A stretch of DNA of 64,000 bases from Datura wrightii. Its lineage: Eukaryota > Streptophyta > Magnoliopsida > Solanales > Solanaceae. The notes under the pieces are model-generated. The model saw only the letters and a program-made list of their open reading frames with translations. It ran no database searches and was not told where the DNA came from. The DNA lies in assembly GCA_035772735.1 (NCBI GenBank), contig JASDFA010000020.1:12503501-12567500 (forward strand). Reading direction: 5' to 3'. The position numbers were made by a program, and so were the translations under genes. This document shows, piece after piece, positions 1 to 10,472 of the stretch. Each line of letters starts with the position of its first letter. Positions within the stretch are counted from its first letter, which is position 1.

Positions 1-3000
1 CAAACAATGTCTGGGCCAACTAATGCTGATTCTCCTATCTCAAACCATCCCACTGGCGATCTACATTTTCGCCCGTATAATGCCTCGAAAGGCGCCATCT
101 GAATAGCTGAATGGTAGCTGTTATTATAAACAAATTCAATTAACGAAAGATGTTCATCCCAGCTACCCCCAAAATCTAACACACACGCTCGTAACATATC
201 TTCGAGCGTCTGAATTGTACGTTCGGCCTGCCCATCTGTTTGAGGATGGAATGCTGTGCTCAAATTAATCTGCGTCCCCAAACCTTTCTGAAACGATTGC
301 CTGAATCTAGTTGTAAACTGTGCTCCCCTATCTGAAATAATAGATACCGGCACTCCATGTAATCTAACTATTTCTCTGATATATAATTCGGCATAGTCCT
401 CAGCTGAGAAGGTAGCCCTTACTGGCAGAAAATGAGCTGATTTTGTCAGCCTGTCAACTATTACCCAAATGGAATCATTTCTGCGTCTAGTACGGGGTAA
501 CCCTGTTACAAAATCCATGTTTATTACTTCCCATTTCCACATAGGTATTATTATCTCCTGAGTCAAACCGCCCGGTTTCTGGTGCTCTGCTTTCACCTGC
601 TGACAATTAGCACATCTAGATACAAATTTAGCTATTTCAGTTTTCATACCTGGCCACCAATAGATGTCTCTGATGTCGTGGTACATTTTTTTCGCCCCCG
701 GATGAAGGGAATAGCGAGCGTAATGTACCTCGTGCATAATCTTCCCACGAAGTCCTACGACATTCGGGACACAAAGGCGGCCCTTACAATGTAGCACACC
801 ATCCTCGGTTATCTGAAAATCTGGCTCCTTACCTTTCTGAACTCTATCTCTGAGCTGGACTAAATCGGGATCCTCATCCTGATGTTCTTTTACCTCTGTA
901 ACTAACGATGACACTGCAGAATTCTGAATTACTGGTCCATTATTTTCTGTTTCTATTACTCGAACGGCTAGGCCAGCGAACTGATGAATTTCTTTAGCTA
1001 ATTTCTGTTTCTCAGGTCGCAAATACGCCAAACTCCCCATTGACTTACGGCTCAGGGCATCTGCTACAACATTAGCTTTTTCGGGGTGGTATAGAATATT
1101 CACATCATAGTCTTTCAACAACTCTAACCAGCGGCGTTGCCGCAGATTCAACTCCCTCTGGGTGAAAATGTACTGTAAGCTCTTATGATCTGTATAAATG
1201 TCAACATGGACGCCATACAGATAATGCCTCCACATCTTCAAGGCATGAATTACTGCGGCCAATTCCAGGTCATGGGTAGGGTAATTCTTTTCGTGCTTTT
1301 TCAGCTGCCTAGAAGCATATGCAATTACTCTACCATGTTGCATCAATACACAGCCCAATCTGACACCTGACACGTCGCAATAGACTGAATAACCTTCTGT
1401 GCCTTTCGGCACTGCTAATACAGGAGCAGAGGTCAATCTATCTTTCAGTTCCTGAAAACTCTGCTCACATGCCTCCGTCCACTGAAACTTTGCTGCTTTC
1501 TGTGTCAATTTTGTTAAAGGTGCTGCAATGGTTGAGAATCCCTCAACGAATCTCCGATAATACCCTGCTAACCCCAGAAAACTACGAACTTCAGTCGGGG
1601 TAGTAGGCCTAGGCCATGACTTAACTGCTTCTATCTTCTGCTTATCTACCTGTATACCATCGTCTGAGATAATATGCCCTAAAAAGGCCACTGAGTTAAG
1701 CCAGAATTCGCACTTCGAAAACTTAGCATACAACTGGCGGTCCCTGAGAATCTGGAGCACTATTCGCAAATGAGTCCGGTGATCTGCTTCAGAGCGAGAA
1801 TACACCAGAATGTCATCAATGAATACTATCACGAACAAGTCCAGGAAAGGTCTGAAAATACTGTTCATTAGGTCCATAAAAACTGCTGGGGCGTTCGTTA
1901 GCCCGAAGGACATAACCAGAAATTCAAAATGCCCATATCGGGTCCTGAATGCTGTCTTAGGAATATCTCTTTCGCGTACTCGGACCTGGTGGTATCCGGA
2001 CCGCAAGTCAATCTTAGAAAAGTATCTGGCTCCCTGCAACTGATCAAATAAGTCATCAATTCTGGGGAGCGGATACTTGTTCTCTACTGTAACTTTATTT
2101 AGCTGCCGATAATCTATGCACATTCGGAGCGAGCCATCTTTCTTTCTCACAAACAAGACTGGCGCACCCCATGGGGAAGTACTCGGCCTGATAAAACCTT
2201 TATCTAACAAGTCTTTCAACTGCTCCTTTAATTCTCTGAGTTCTGCAGGAGCCATACGATAAGGAGGTATTGATATTGGCTGAGTGCCTAGTAGCAAATC
2301 AATAGCGAAGTCTATTTCCCTTTCTGGGGGAATACCAGGTAACTCATCAGGAAATACATCTGGGAATTCATTTACCACTGGAACAGACTGGAGTGTCGGA
2401 GATTCTTCTTGGACATCCTGAACTCTGACAAGATGGTAAATGCACCCCTTAGATATCAACTTCCTCGCCCGAAGGTAGGAAATAAACCTACCTTTTGGCG
2501 TAGCGGTGCTACCCTTCCACTCCCATACTACTTCTCCTGGGAAGTGGAATCGGACCGTCTTGGTCCAACATTTAACATTGGCAAAGCATGGTACTAACCA
2601 GTCCATACCCATTATGGCATCGAAGTCTATCATTTCTAACTCGACTAGATCTACTGTGGTCTGACGGTCAACAATCTCTACTGTACACCCGCGGTAGATT
2701 CGACTAGCTGTGATAGAGTCACCAACGGGCGTAGATACTAGAAAGGGCTGTTGTAATGATTCTGGTACAATACTAAACTTCCGTGCCACAAATGGAGTAA
2801 TATAGGACAAAGTAGACCCTGGATCAATTAACACATAAGCAGGGTGTGAGCAGATAGTTAGCATACCTGTCACAACATCAGGCGATGCCTCTGAATCTTG
2901 CCTCCCTGGTAAGGCATATGTGCGGCTTGGACCCGCACCTGTACTAGAGGCCCCTGATCTGCCTTGACCCCTGCCTGCTGAAACTGGGGGCCTGCGTCCG

Positions 3001-3041
3001 GTCGAGGATGTTGTAGCTCGTGATCCTGTTGATGCCCTATC
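1..3041 (-). CDS. pol: E1 pol: protease, reverse transcriptase, RNase H, integrase (partial)
   Basis: Open reading frame without a stop for about 1,010 codons up to the window edge. In order: aspartic protease with LIDPGS (about 2815-2840); RT starting with an LPRIDDLFDQL region and with the catalytic box FIDD (about 1800-1830); Ty3-type RNase H ending near 1040; integrase zinc finger with H, H and CANC (about 585-700); integrase core with DFVTGLP, SDRGAQF and QTDGQAERT, which supply the D, D and E residues (about 200-530). These are the enzymes for copying the element's RNA and inserting the cDNA. The chromodomain is expected to the left of base 1. The frame is the same as gag and is separated from it by a TAG at 3042-3044. 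All catalytic residues I could check are present. Confidence 0.9.
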
Positions 3042-4259
3042 CTATCTGTCCCGGTCCTCACGACCTCTGGCTGGGCAATCTTTCATCAAATGGCCTTCTT
3101 GGCCAAAAATATAACATGCGGTGGAGCCATATCTGCATGCTCCAGAATGGCGTCTATTGCATATAGGGCAAAGTGGTAGAGTATACCTGCTCTGCTCTGC
3201 CCTCCTCTGTGATGGTGAATCTGCCATCTGCGAGCCTCTACCAGTCCCTAACTGTCCCCTACGGCCGGATCTACCCCCCTGTGACTGTGGCGGAGGCGGG
3301 GGCCTGGGCGGCCTGTCTTACATTCGGGGCCTGGGTCCTCCCCGGGCCTCTCCCTGTAATTCAACTGGCCTGTCCCGGTGACGCCGTTCCTGATTAACCC
3401 TTCTGACCTCTCGTTGCCGCTGTCTGATGCCCTCAATATTCTGAGCAAATGCCTGAATGCGAGCAATATCCATGTCCTCTCGCAGTGCGGCTGTAGTGCA
3501 AATCTCAACATATTCTGGATTCAGGCCCGTAATGAAGCGATGCACTCTGGATGCCATGGTATCAACGAAAGCCGGTGCATATCGGGCTAAAGAATCAAAC
3601 TGCAAGGAATATTCCCGAACACTTATGGCCCCCTGTTCTAGATGTAGGAACTGGTCTACCCGGGCCTGTCGAATCTCCCGCGGCAGATAATGATCCAGAA
3701 AGGCTCCTGAAAAGCTGGACCAGGTGGGAGGGGAAACATCTCTCCCTCGGGACCTCTCCCAGCTTTCGTACCATAGCACCGCAATATCTCGCAACCGGAA
3801 TGCGGCCAATTCAACTGACTCAGTAGGCGTAGCATGCATAACCCTGAAGATTCTCTGCATCTGATCCAGAAAATCTTGGGGGTCCTCTGTTCGGTCCGTA
3901 CCTGTGAACTGTGGGGGATTCAGGGCTAAGAATTCTCGGACCCTCGAACTACCGGGCCCTCCTGATGATTCTACAGCTGTAGATGGCATTGGCTGACGCT
4001 GAGCAGCCATCATCTGTGCTAACAAAACTACAGCACTCCTAACCTCCTGATCAGAAGGAGTCAATGTAGGGGCTGCTGAAGGTAATGTCGCCCCAAGTGA
4101 CTCCTGACGTGGTGGAGACTGCTGAGGAGGCTGAGATGAAGCCTCTGTAGGGCCCTCTGATCGGGCTGTCTCCAAGTGAGGGGGAGGCATTCTGCTAGTG
4201 CCATCTCCTGCTGCAATGTCTAAGTTCCGACCGGTAATAGGATGGCGCTGGTCTGACAT
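3042..4259 (-). pseudogene. gag: E1 gag, broken by two in-frame stops
   Basis: Starts at an ATG (4257-4259) with MSDQRHPITGRN. The Retrotrans_gag-like domain (about residues 105-240) has FLDQMQRIFRVMHA and a WYESWERS region, followed by an Arg-rich stretch. The frame meets TAA at 3318-3320, continues in the same frame through a proline-rich run, reaches a zinc knuckle CYIFGQEGHLMKDC (about 3080-3125), and ends at TAG 3042-3044. In the knuckle the second Cys of CX2CX4HX4C is replaced by Phe, so zinc binding is probably lost. Gag forms the particle that packages element RNA. Apart from the two stops the frame is clean, so the damage is recent or one stop could be a readthrough site; mutation is the simpler reading. 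Confidence 0.85.
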
Positions 4260-4457
4260 TATCTGTAACCAAAGAATATGGTAAGATTTTTGGAATTCAA
4301 CCCTATACTGTACAGCTCTATAGCACGACCGAATTAGAATAAAAGGACAACCATCCTATCATGCCTTGCAGCCTCCTACCCATAGCATGTGGTGCACAAC
4401 ACACCCATGGACAGGACTCTACTTAGCACGGCTTGCAGACTCCCTGGGATACGACCT

Positions 4458-4469
4458 GCTCTGATACCA
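4458..4469 (-). other. E1 primer binding site, tRNA-iMet
   Basis: On the minus strand the sequence TGGTATCAGAGC lies 4 bases inside the LTR edge at 4474. It complements the 3' end of plant initiator tRNA-Met, the usual first-strand primer for Tekay-type elements. The match is intact. Confidence 0.93.
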
Positions 4470-5879
4470 AGTTTGTCACGCCCCACCTTGGGAGGTATGA
4501 CTGGCACCTGGTGCCCTACTAAGACCTGACCTGCTGAACTGTTAAGCCTGGGCGCATCTGGCGCCTGGCTGGCTCTAGCTCAAATTTCTGGAAACAAAGG
4601 GCTATATAACGGCTGTAAATACAACCCCCGGCCCATTGGCCTATAGCCTTCTGTACCTGTATTACAGCTGACCAGAAACAAGGTAATTCAGGGGAACCTA
4701 TGCGGGCCGACAAGGCCACCATGCTGTCTAGTTATCTGCAACTCAAGCATAACATATTGAAAAGCTACGTGACCGACAAGGTCACCACTACTGGTAAACT
4801 ATGGCCCCACACGGCCACTACAAAAGAACGAAGTAGTAAAGGCAACTATACAACTGCACGGCCCCACACGACCGGCTCATCTGACCACAGGGAATATATA
4901 CAGACTGCAAGCCTCTAGGAAAGATAATAGAAATGATCGGGACAGGGCCCCGACCTACCCGTACTGTACAACAAAAAGAACTGGACTACACCTCTAGAAA
5001 TTCAGTCTCCGGATGACAGGAGCTGAATACTCAACCGCTGATGGGGATCACGTGGTATCGCCTGCTCGTCTATGGTTACCTGCAGGCAAGTAATGCAGCG
5101 CCCCACTGGGCGTCAGTACCACTAGTACTGAGTATGTAAAGCAAACTGAATACAGCTGAATACAAGTAATATAACTAAAAATTCTGAATAGTATGAGATA
5201 ACTGAATATGTAAAAACTGAAGGGATATCTGAAATCAATAACATAACTGTCAAAACTGAAATAAGAAGGAGTAGATAACTGTCTGATGGTGTAGATCGTA
5301 CCTGTTCTTAATCATACTGAAGGGAGTAGGAATCATACCTAGAGACGTATCATTCTACTACTAATCTGCTTGTATCTACTATAATATAGCATAACATACA
5401 TAACATAACATGGCATACACAACCTTACCCGGCCCCCATAAGCCGGGAGGTACAATCAACACAGAATCTATACCCCTACCCCGGTCAACCCATCTCCTAT
5501 ACTGGCTGTAAGCATCCTGCCGGTCCCCTGGGTATGCACTTGGGCTCGCTGAGCCCCTGACTATAACTGCATCTGAGTCCGGAGGACTCCTGAATCTGCA
5601 CCCGGGCGTATCCGCTCGACTGGGGTGTGTAAGGGCCGATCAAGGCACAAGTATGGGGAAAAACTGGCATCCCATCTTCATCCCCTGGCGGGACGGCATG
5701 CCACTCCGTAGAGTGACGTATCCTCGTCCTCTGGTGGACGAGTCGACACAGCTATTAACCCTGGGCGGTCATGGATGCTAGGTAATCCAACCCCAAACAA
5801 TACAACGGTCTCAACTGGTAATACTATCTGTGTATCTCACATGCTGAGGCTACTAGGGGTAAAGTATCATATATATTAT

Positions 5880-6097
5880 ATGCTGGGCTAATGATAGCAA
5901 TCTGTACGTATTTAATACGTGCTGAGGCAGGTAAAGATGTATAAATATGAACATAGTCTCCTGCCGGGCTGTACTGAGCAAATGCTATATAAGGTAATGT
6001 TTCTATTGAAAACTCTGCTGTTTACTAAGTTTCTGTATACACTATATGCTGGACTAATGATAGAAATAAGTACATACTTAATACATGCTGAGGCTGG
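5880..6097. repeat. Partial tandem duplication in E1 LTR
   Basis: A block beginning ATGCTGGGCTAATGATAG near 5880-5928 recurs with substitutions at 6047-6096 (ATGCTGGACTAATGATAG), a period of about 168 bp. Both copies end in a TACGTGCTGAGGC-like string. It accounts for part of the extra length of this LTR. Confidence 0.7.
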
Positions 6098-7025
6098 AAG
6101 TACTATATATGTATGTACGAATATAATCTTTCTGCTAGACTACGCTGTATACTAACTTTCTATAGTAACAGGATTTACTAATCCTGACATGCTTTCTGAA
6201 CTTCATTTTAGCCTGCTATTCTGTTTCTAAAGTACTTACGGATACTGTACTACTTCACGAGGCTTCCGCTAAACACAACAATATCTTAACATGGCATATT
6301 ACGTCATATACTGAGTATACTGGGCAATCTTAATCACTTACGTCTGAATCTACATCGTACGGATGGGTATCGTACACGTTACAACCCAAAACTTCTCATC
6401 TTGCACCAATATTCAAAATAACACAATAATCGATTTCTGAACATTCTACTGGTCTGTAATTTATTATGCTATACTGATATTACTTAACTTGCCGAAGGAA
6501 ACTAACTTTACATACCTTCTCTTTGAATTATTCGTCCGTCGGACGAAGCTCGGCCGGTACTTCAACTATTTTCTCCCAACTGCATTCATAAATACGCCAA
6601 TTAATACTAAATACAACATTATTGTAAAGAGCGACGTTACTTTCGATTTAATTTATAGCCTAAACTTAGGCTTATCGAAAGACGGTCAAAAACTCGCTAT
6701 TTTCCAGCGGCCCAGAAGGGAGAATTATTTACTTCTCAGCTAGGAACACATAGACATTAATTTAGAGCAATTCTACTTACTTTAGTTCGGCGGCTCGCCG
6801 ATTCGTCGGCCGTATTTCGCAAAACTAACTCTGTAGAAATGCTCTCTGCTGCTAAATACCTTGGTATCTAGGATTAATTTGGGTTTGGGCAGCGTTTGGC
6901 AGCGTAATCGGACGAAAATATTTAATTCTCCTTCGATTCTCTCTGTTTGCTGCGTGTTCTGGAAATTTTTCAAGTGTAATCTGATTTTGGACTGAAGTGG
7001 AGGCTTTATATACTTGGGCATGGAC

Positions 7026-7110
7026 ACGGGCAACGTGTCACGGAGCCATCGCGGAGGCCTCACCTCCGTGACACGCTGCCATCGCGGAGGGGCTCTGCCT
7101 CGGCTCCTCC
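7026..7110. promoter_or_regulatory. GC-rich palindromic block and TATA region of E1 LTR
   Basis: Contains CGTGTCACGGAGCC, then CTCCGTGACACGCTGCC and two copies of CCATCGCGGAGG; these are mutually inverted. It lies immediately upstream (minus direction) of the TATA-like sequence near 7003-7012. That position, U3 just before the transcription start, suggests an enhancer-like or epigenetically targeted block. The function is inferred. Part of it (7068-7103) nearly matches a solo LTR of another family at 22827-22862. Confidence 0.55.
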
Positions 7111-7239
7111 CATGATGGTTCGACAGGTTTCTTGTCCGATCTTTTCCCAGGCCTTTCCCTAGCACGTATGGCTTTCAAATATGCTTAACCAACGTGCGAA
7201 CAGGTCATCTAAATGCCGGGAATTCTATGGGGTATAACA

Positions 7240-7828
7240 ATTTAAATCCTCAAAAACACATGTGCCCAAATCATTGGGTTTTAGTGAAATTCATGGTTAT
7301 GGTGACTTCTCAAGCATGATATGAACTTTTGAATTTCAAGCATGTTTTCAATTACTCATGTTATTATGATCATGTTTCCTATAAATTTAAGCATTTCAAG
7401 TATGATTTAAATTTTGGGCAATGCCCACATGTCGCTTATGATTTATGCACTATGATTTTGGTCGATCCACGGGCCCAATTCCATGGCTAGTATAACGAAT
7501 TTCAACCATGTTATGATTATCACGATTTTAACTAGCCATGAATGTCATGTATGAATTTCTATGAGCACGTTGCATGTTTTGGGAGTAGTACTTAACACCG
7601 AGTAGGTTCGAGGCCTAGGTTACACCCCTATTCTCAGAACTACGTGCCACCATAGGTTATGTTTGGGACCTCCTCAGTGATTGTCCCCTATTCCCTACGG
7701 GGCCTTCATGAGTGATATCACGCCTTTCATGGTTCATACCCTTTGCAAGGTATGAACGACCTCCCCACTAGGTTTATAGGTCGGGCTACATGTGTGCTCA
7801 TATGAGGTATGTCGGTTATAGAAATCTC
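7240..7828 (+). repeat. E3 5' LTR, left fragment
   Basis: Plus-strand Tekay-type LTR sequence. It has the block GGAGTAGTACTTAACACCGA followed by CAGAACTACGTGCCACCATA, which recurs at about 31840, 33945 and 54910 in other LTRs. It is cut on the left by E1 and on the right by E2. After E2 the LTR resumes at 17184 with sequence that corresponds to the uninterrupted LTR at 32060-32110. Its start lies outside the window. Confidence 0.85.
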
Positions 7829-9892
7829 TGTCACGCCCCACCTTGGGAGGTATGACTGGCATCTGATGCTCTACTAGGATCTGAACTGATTCAACTAGGC
7901 CTCTGCACTCCTGGTGCAGGATTACTTCCCAAATCAAGAAAATAACGGGCTATAACTCAGTTGTAAATACAACCTCCGGCTGACAAGGCCTTATAGCCAC
8001 TTGTAAAGCAAAATAGCTAACCAGAAACGGCAATAACAAGGAATCCTATGCGGGCCGACAAGACCACCATGATATCTAGTCGTGATTGTAAAGTAAATCC
8101 AGTGCTAAGCTAAACTATGGTCGACAAGGCCGCTAATATATCAGCTAAACAAGGCCCACACGGCCAACACATAAACTAAAACACATATGGGCCCCCACAC
8201 GGCCAACAACAACTAACCATAGGGAAATAGAAATAATCTACAAGCCTCTAGAAGTAATATGATGGTCGAGACAGGGCCCCGACCTACCCATAAACTGTAC
8301 AATCAAAGAGAGTAAACCTTCTGTTTATAAGCTTCAAAAGAAAGGAGCCGACTCTTCTGCTAATCCTAGCTAGAGCCTAAGAGGGACCTGCTCCTCGTCT
8401 ATCCATACCTTCAGGCAAGTAATGCAGCACCCCAGAAAGGGAGTCAGTACAATATGTACTGAATATGTAAGGCAATAACTGTAAATGACTGAAATAAAGA
8501 GATAGAACTGAGAATACTGAAATGACGCGATAGAGATCATACCTGAGTAGTATAACTTCTTACTATCTAATTTATTAATAACTAAATCAAACAAAAACCT
8601 TACCTAGCCCCCATAAGCCAAAAGTTACAACAGCATAGAATAACCCACCTGGGGGCCCCATAAGCCCTGGTGAGTATACTTCAGTCTATATACCCTTATC
8701 AAGGTTACACTGGGTCAACTAATAGATATAGTTGTCCTACCGGCCACCTAGGTCTACAACTGAGCCCGCTCGGCCCCTGACTGTAGCTATGTCTGAGTCC
8801 AGTAGACTCCTAATATCTGCACCCCGGGCACAGGCTCGACGGGGGTGTATAGAGCCAACCACGACATATAAGGACCTGGGACCCCATTTTCGTCCCTTGC
8901 GGACAGCATACCACGCTCCATAGAGCGACGTCATCTCGCCCCTGGCGAGCGTTAACACATCTAATAACCCTGGGGTCGGTCATGAAAGCTATACAGGCAT
9001 AATCCATCCCAAACTAACATGGAATACGAGTTTCAGCTAATAACAATAACTAATCATAATAGACATGCTTCTAGTATTCTTTCTAGGATTCAAACTGAGC
9101 TATTATGCTAAAGAAACTAACTTGCCGAAAGAAACTACCTTAACATACCTCATTCACTGATTACTAATTAACTAGCGAGTTTCAGTTCGTATTCAACTGC
9201 TCTTCTTAGCTGCAGTCGCATTACTGGGGAAAAATGACTAATCTCAGTACTAAATTCGAATAAAAACGATAACTCTGTATATAAATATTAACTATATTTC
9301 AACTTAACGCAACACGGTGGAAAACTCATAATTTCTCGAAAGTCCAGAAGGAAGAAATGCTTACTTTAAGCCTGTGATCATATTGACACTAGTTTGGAGC
9401 AATTCCAACAACTTTAGCTCAGCGGGGCTACAATTCTCCACGCGAATTTCATGAAAATAACTCCATAGCAATGCTTTCTGAAGCCTTAAACTTTAATACC
9501 TAAAGTTAATTTGAATTTGGATGGCGTTTAGCAGGGTAAATGGAGGAAATTTACTTGTTTTCTTTGTGGTTTCTCTCTTCTGCCTGTATATATTTTGAAA
9601 AATAACTTAAAATCAAAGGGAGGGACTTATATATACTTGAGGCAGTGGATAGGGGTCCATGGCACGGACCTTGTCTCGCCAATTATGGGTCGTGCCATGG
9701 AGCCCATCGTGCCAGGGAGGATCCGTGCCATGTTATCCCTCTGGGCAGCTGGTTCGGCCTTCTCCCGCACGGTCCCGACCTCGTGCTCGTCCGACCTTTC
9801 CCTGATCCCTTTCTCGTACGTAGTGTACTATAAAACTCTTAACCAATGTACGAATAGGTTGTCTAAACATTAGAAACTTACAGGGTGTAACA
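7829..9892 (-). repeat. E2 3' LTR
   Basis: Begins TGTCACGCCCC and ends GTGTAACA on the plus strand. It sits next to the polypurine tract at 9893-9905, so it is the 3' LTR in element direction. Palindromic GTCCATGGCACGGACC-like blocks occur around 9652-9745, with a TATA-like TATATATA near 9627-9637. No genes. Confidence 0.93.
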
Positions 9893-9928
9893 TCCTTCCC
9901 CCCTTAGAAACATTCGTCTTCGAATGTT
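9893..9928 (-). promoter_or_regulatory. E2 polypurine tract and upstream hairpin
   Basis: On the minus strand AAGGGGGGAAGGA directly precedes the LTR; this is the usual plus-strand DNA primer. Just upstream (9909-9928) lies a perfect palindrome AACATTCGAAGACGAATGTT: an 8-bp stem around AAGA. Comparable hairpins precede the polypurine tracts of E4, E9, C1, C2 and G. Confidence 0.85.
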
Positions 9929-10169
9929 AACTTCAGCTTACAGGGATCTTAACTCTCTTAACTACTTATCCTGGAAAAATTTCGGCAGAGTCTCCCCTAT
10001 AATATGGACTATCCAAAAATCCTGAAACACAGAAAAGTCCAGTACAGGCACTTTATATAACACTATAACAACTATTTCACAATAAGGCTGAGTCAACTGA
10101 CCAATATATATAACACAAATCATGAAACAGCGACTGAATCAATAATTTACCTTAACTGCATAGTCTGGA

Positions 10170-10472
10170 CTAAGACTGGAACAAATGAGGATATCTGGAT
10201 TTCACGTCGTCCTTAGCCTCCCAAGTCATTTCCTCGCTATTCTTGTTTCTCCACAGTACCTTAACAGAGGTAACATCCTTAGTCCTCAACCTACGAACCT
10301 GTCGATCTAATATAGCTACTGGAACCTCTTCATAGGCTAATTCCTCAGTGACTTGGACATCCTCTACTAGAACAACTCGGAATGGATCCCCTATGCACTT
10401 TCGCAGCATCGACACATGAAAGACTGGATGAATGGATTCCAATTCTGAAGGAAAATCTAGCTCGTATGCCAC
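10170..10472 (-). pseudogene. E2 integrase tail and chromodomain
   Basis: An open stretch of 100 codons ending at a natural stop. The first half has the gypsy GPY/F-adjacent motif ELESIHPVFHVSMLRKC. The second half has PVAILDRQVRRLRTKDV and VKVLWRNKNSEEMTWEA, ending RYPHLFQS, which is the plant chromovirus chromodomain at the integrase C-terminus. It is thought to steer insertion to marked chromatin. The stretch is intact but continuous with broken pol upstream; it is listed as pseudogene because the whole polyprotein is interrupted. Confidence 0.9.

Larger units (their letters stand above)
1..7239 (-). mobile_element. E1: Tekay-like Ty3/gypsy LTR retrotransposon, partial
   Basis: Minus-strand element read from its 5' LTR (4474-7239) through a tRNA-iMet primer binding site, gag and pol to the window edge. 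Its 3' end (integrase tail, chromodomain, polypurine tract, 3' LTR) lies outside, so no target duplication can be checked. The order gag, protease, RT, RNase H, integrase is that of Ty3/gypsy. Similarity to the neighbouring element E2, which has a chromodomain, places it with chromoviruses of the Tekay/Del type. Its right end abuts an LTR fragment of element E3, so E1 is inserted in that LTR. It is the best-preserved coding element in the window. Confidence 0.9.
4474..7239 (-). repeat. E1 5' LTR (about 2.77 kb)
   Basis: Bounded by TG...CA on both strands: it reads TGTCACGCC at the left and ends TATAACA at 7239. The left edge touches the primer binding site region, so in element direction this is the 5' LTR. 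On the minus strand a TATA-like TATATAAAG lies near 7003-7012, just after a GC-rich palindromic block (7026-7110). The same family recurs at 7829-9892, 15137-17183 and, truncated, 47994-48807. It is about 700 bp longer than the E2 LTRs, partly through a partial internal duplication near 5880-6100. It contains only short chance ORFs. Confidence 0.9.

Noticed and set aside
3121..3397. Plus-strand ORFs of 86 and 74 codons
   Set aside because: Antisense shadows of the E1 gag zinc-knuckle and proline-rich region.
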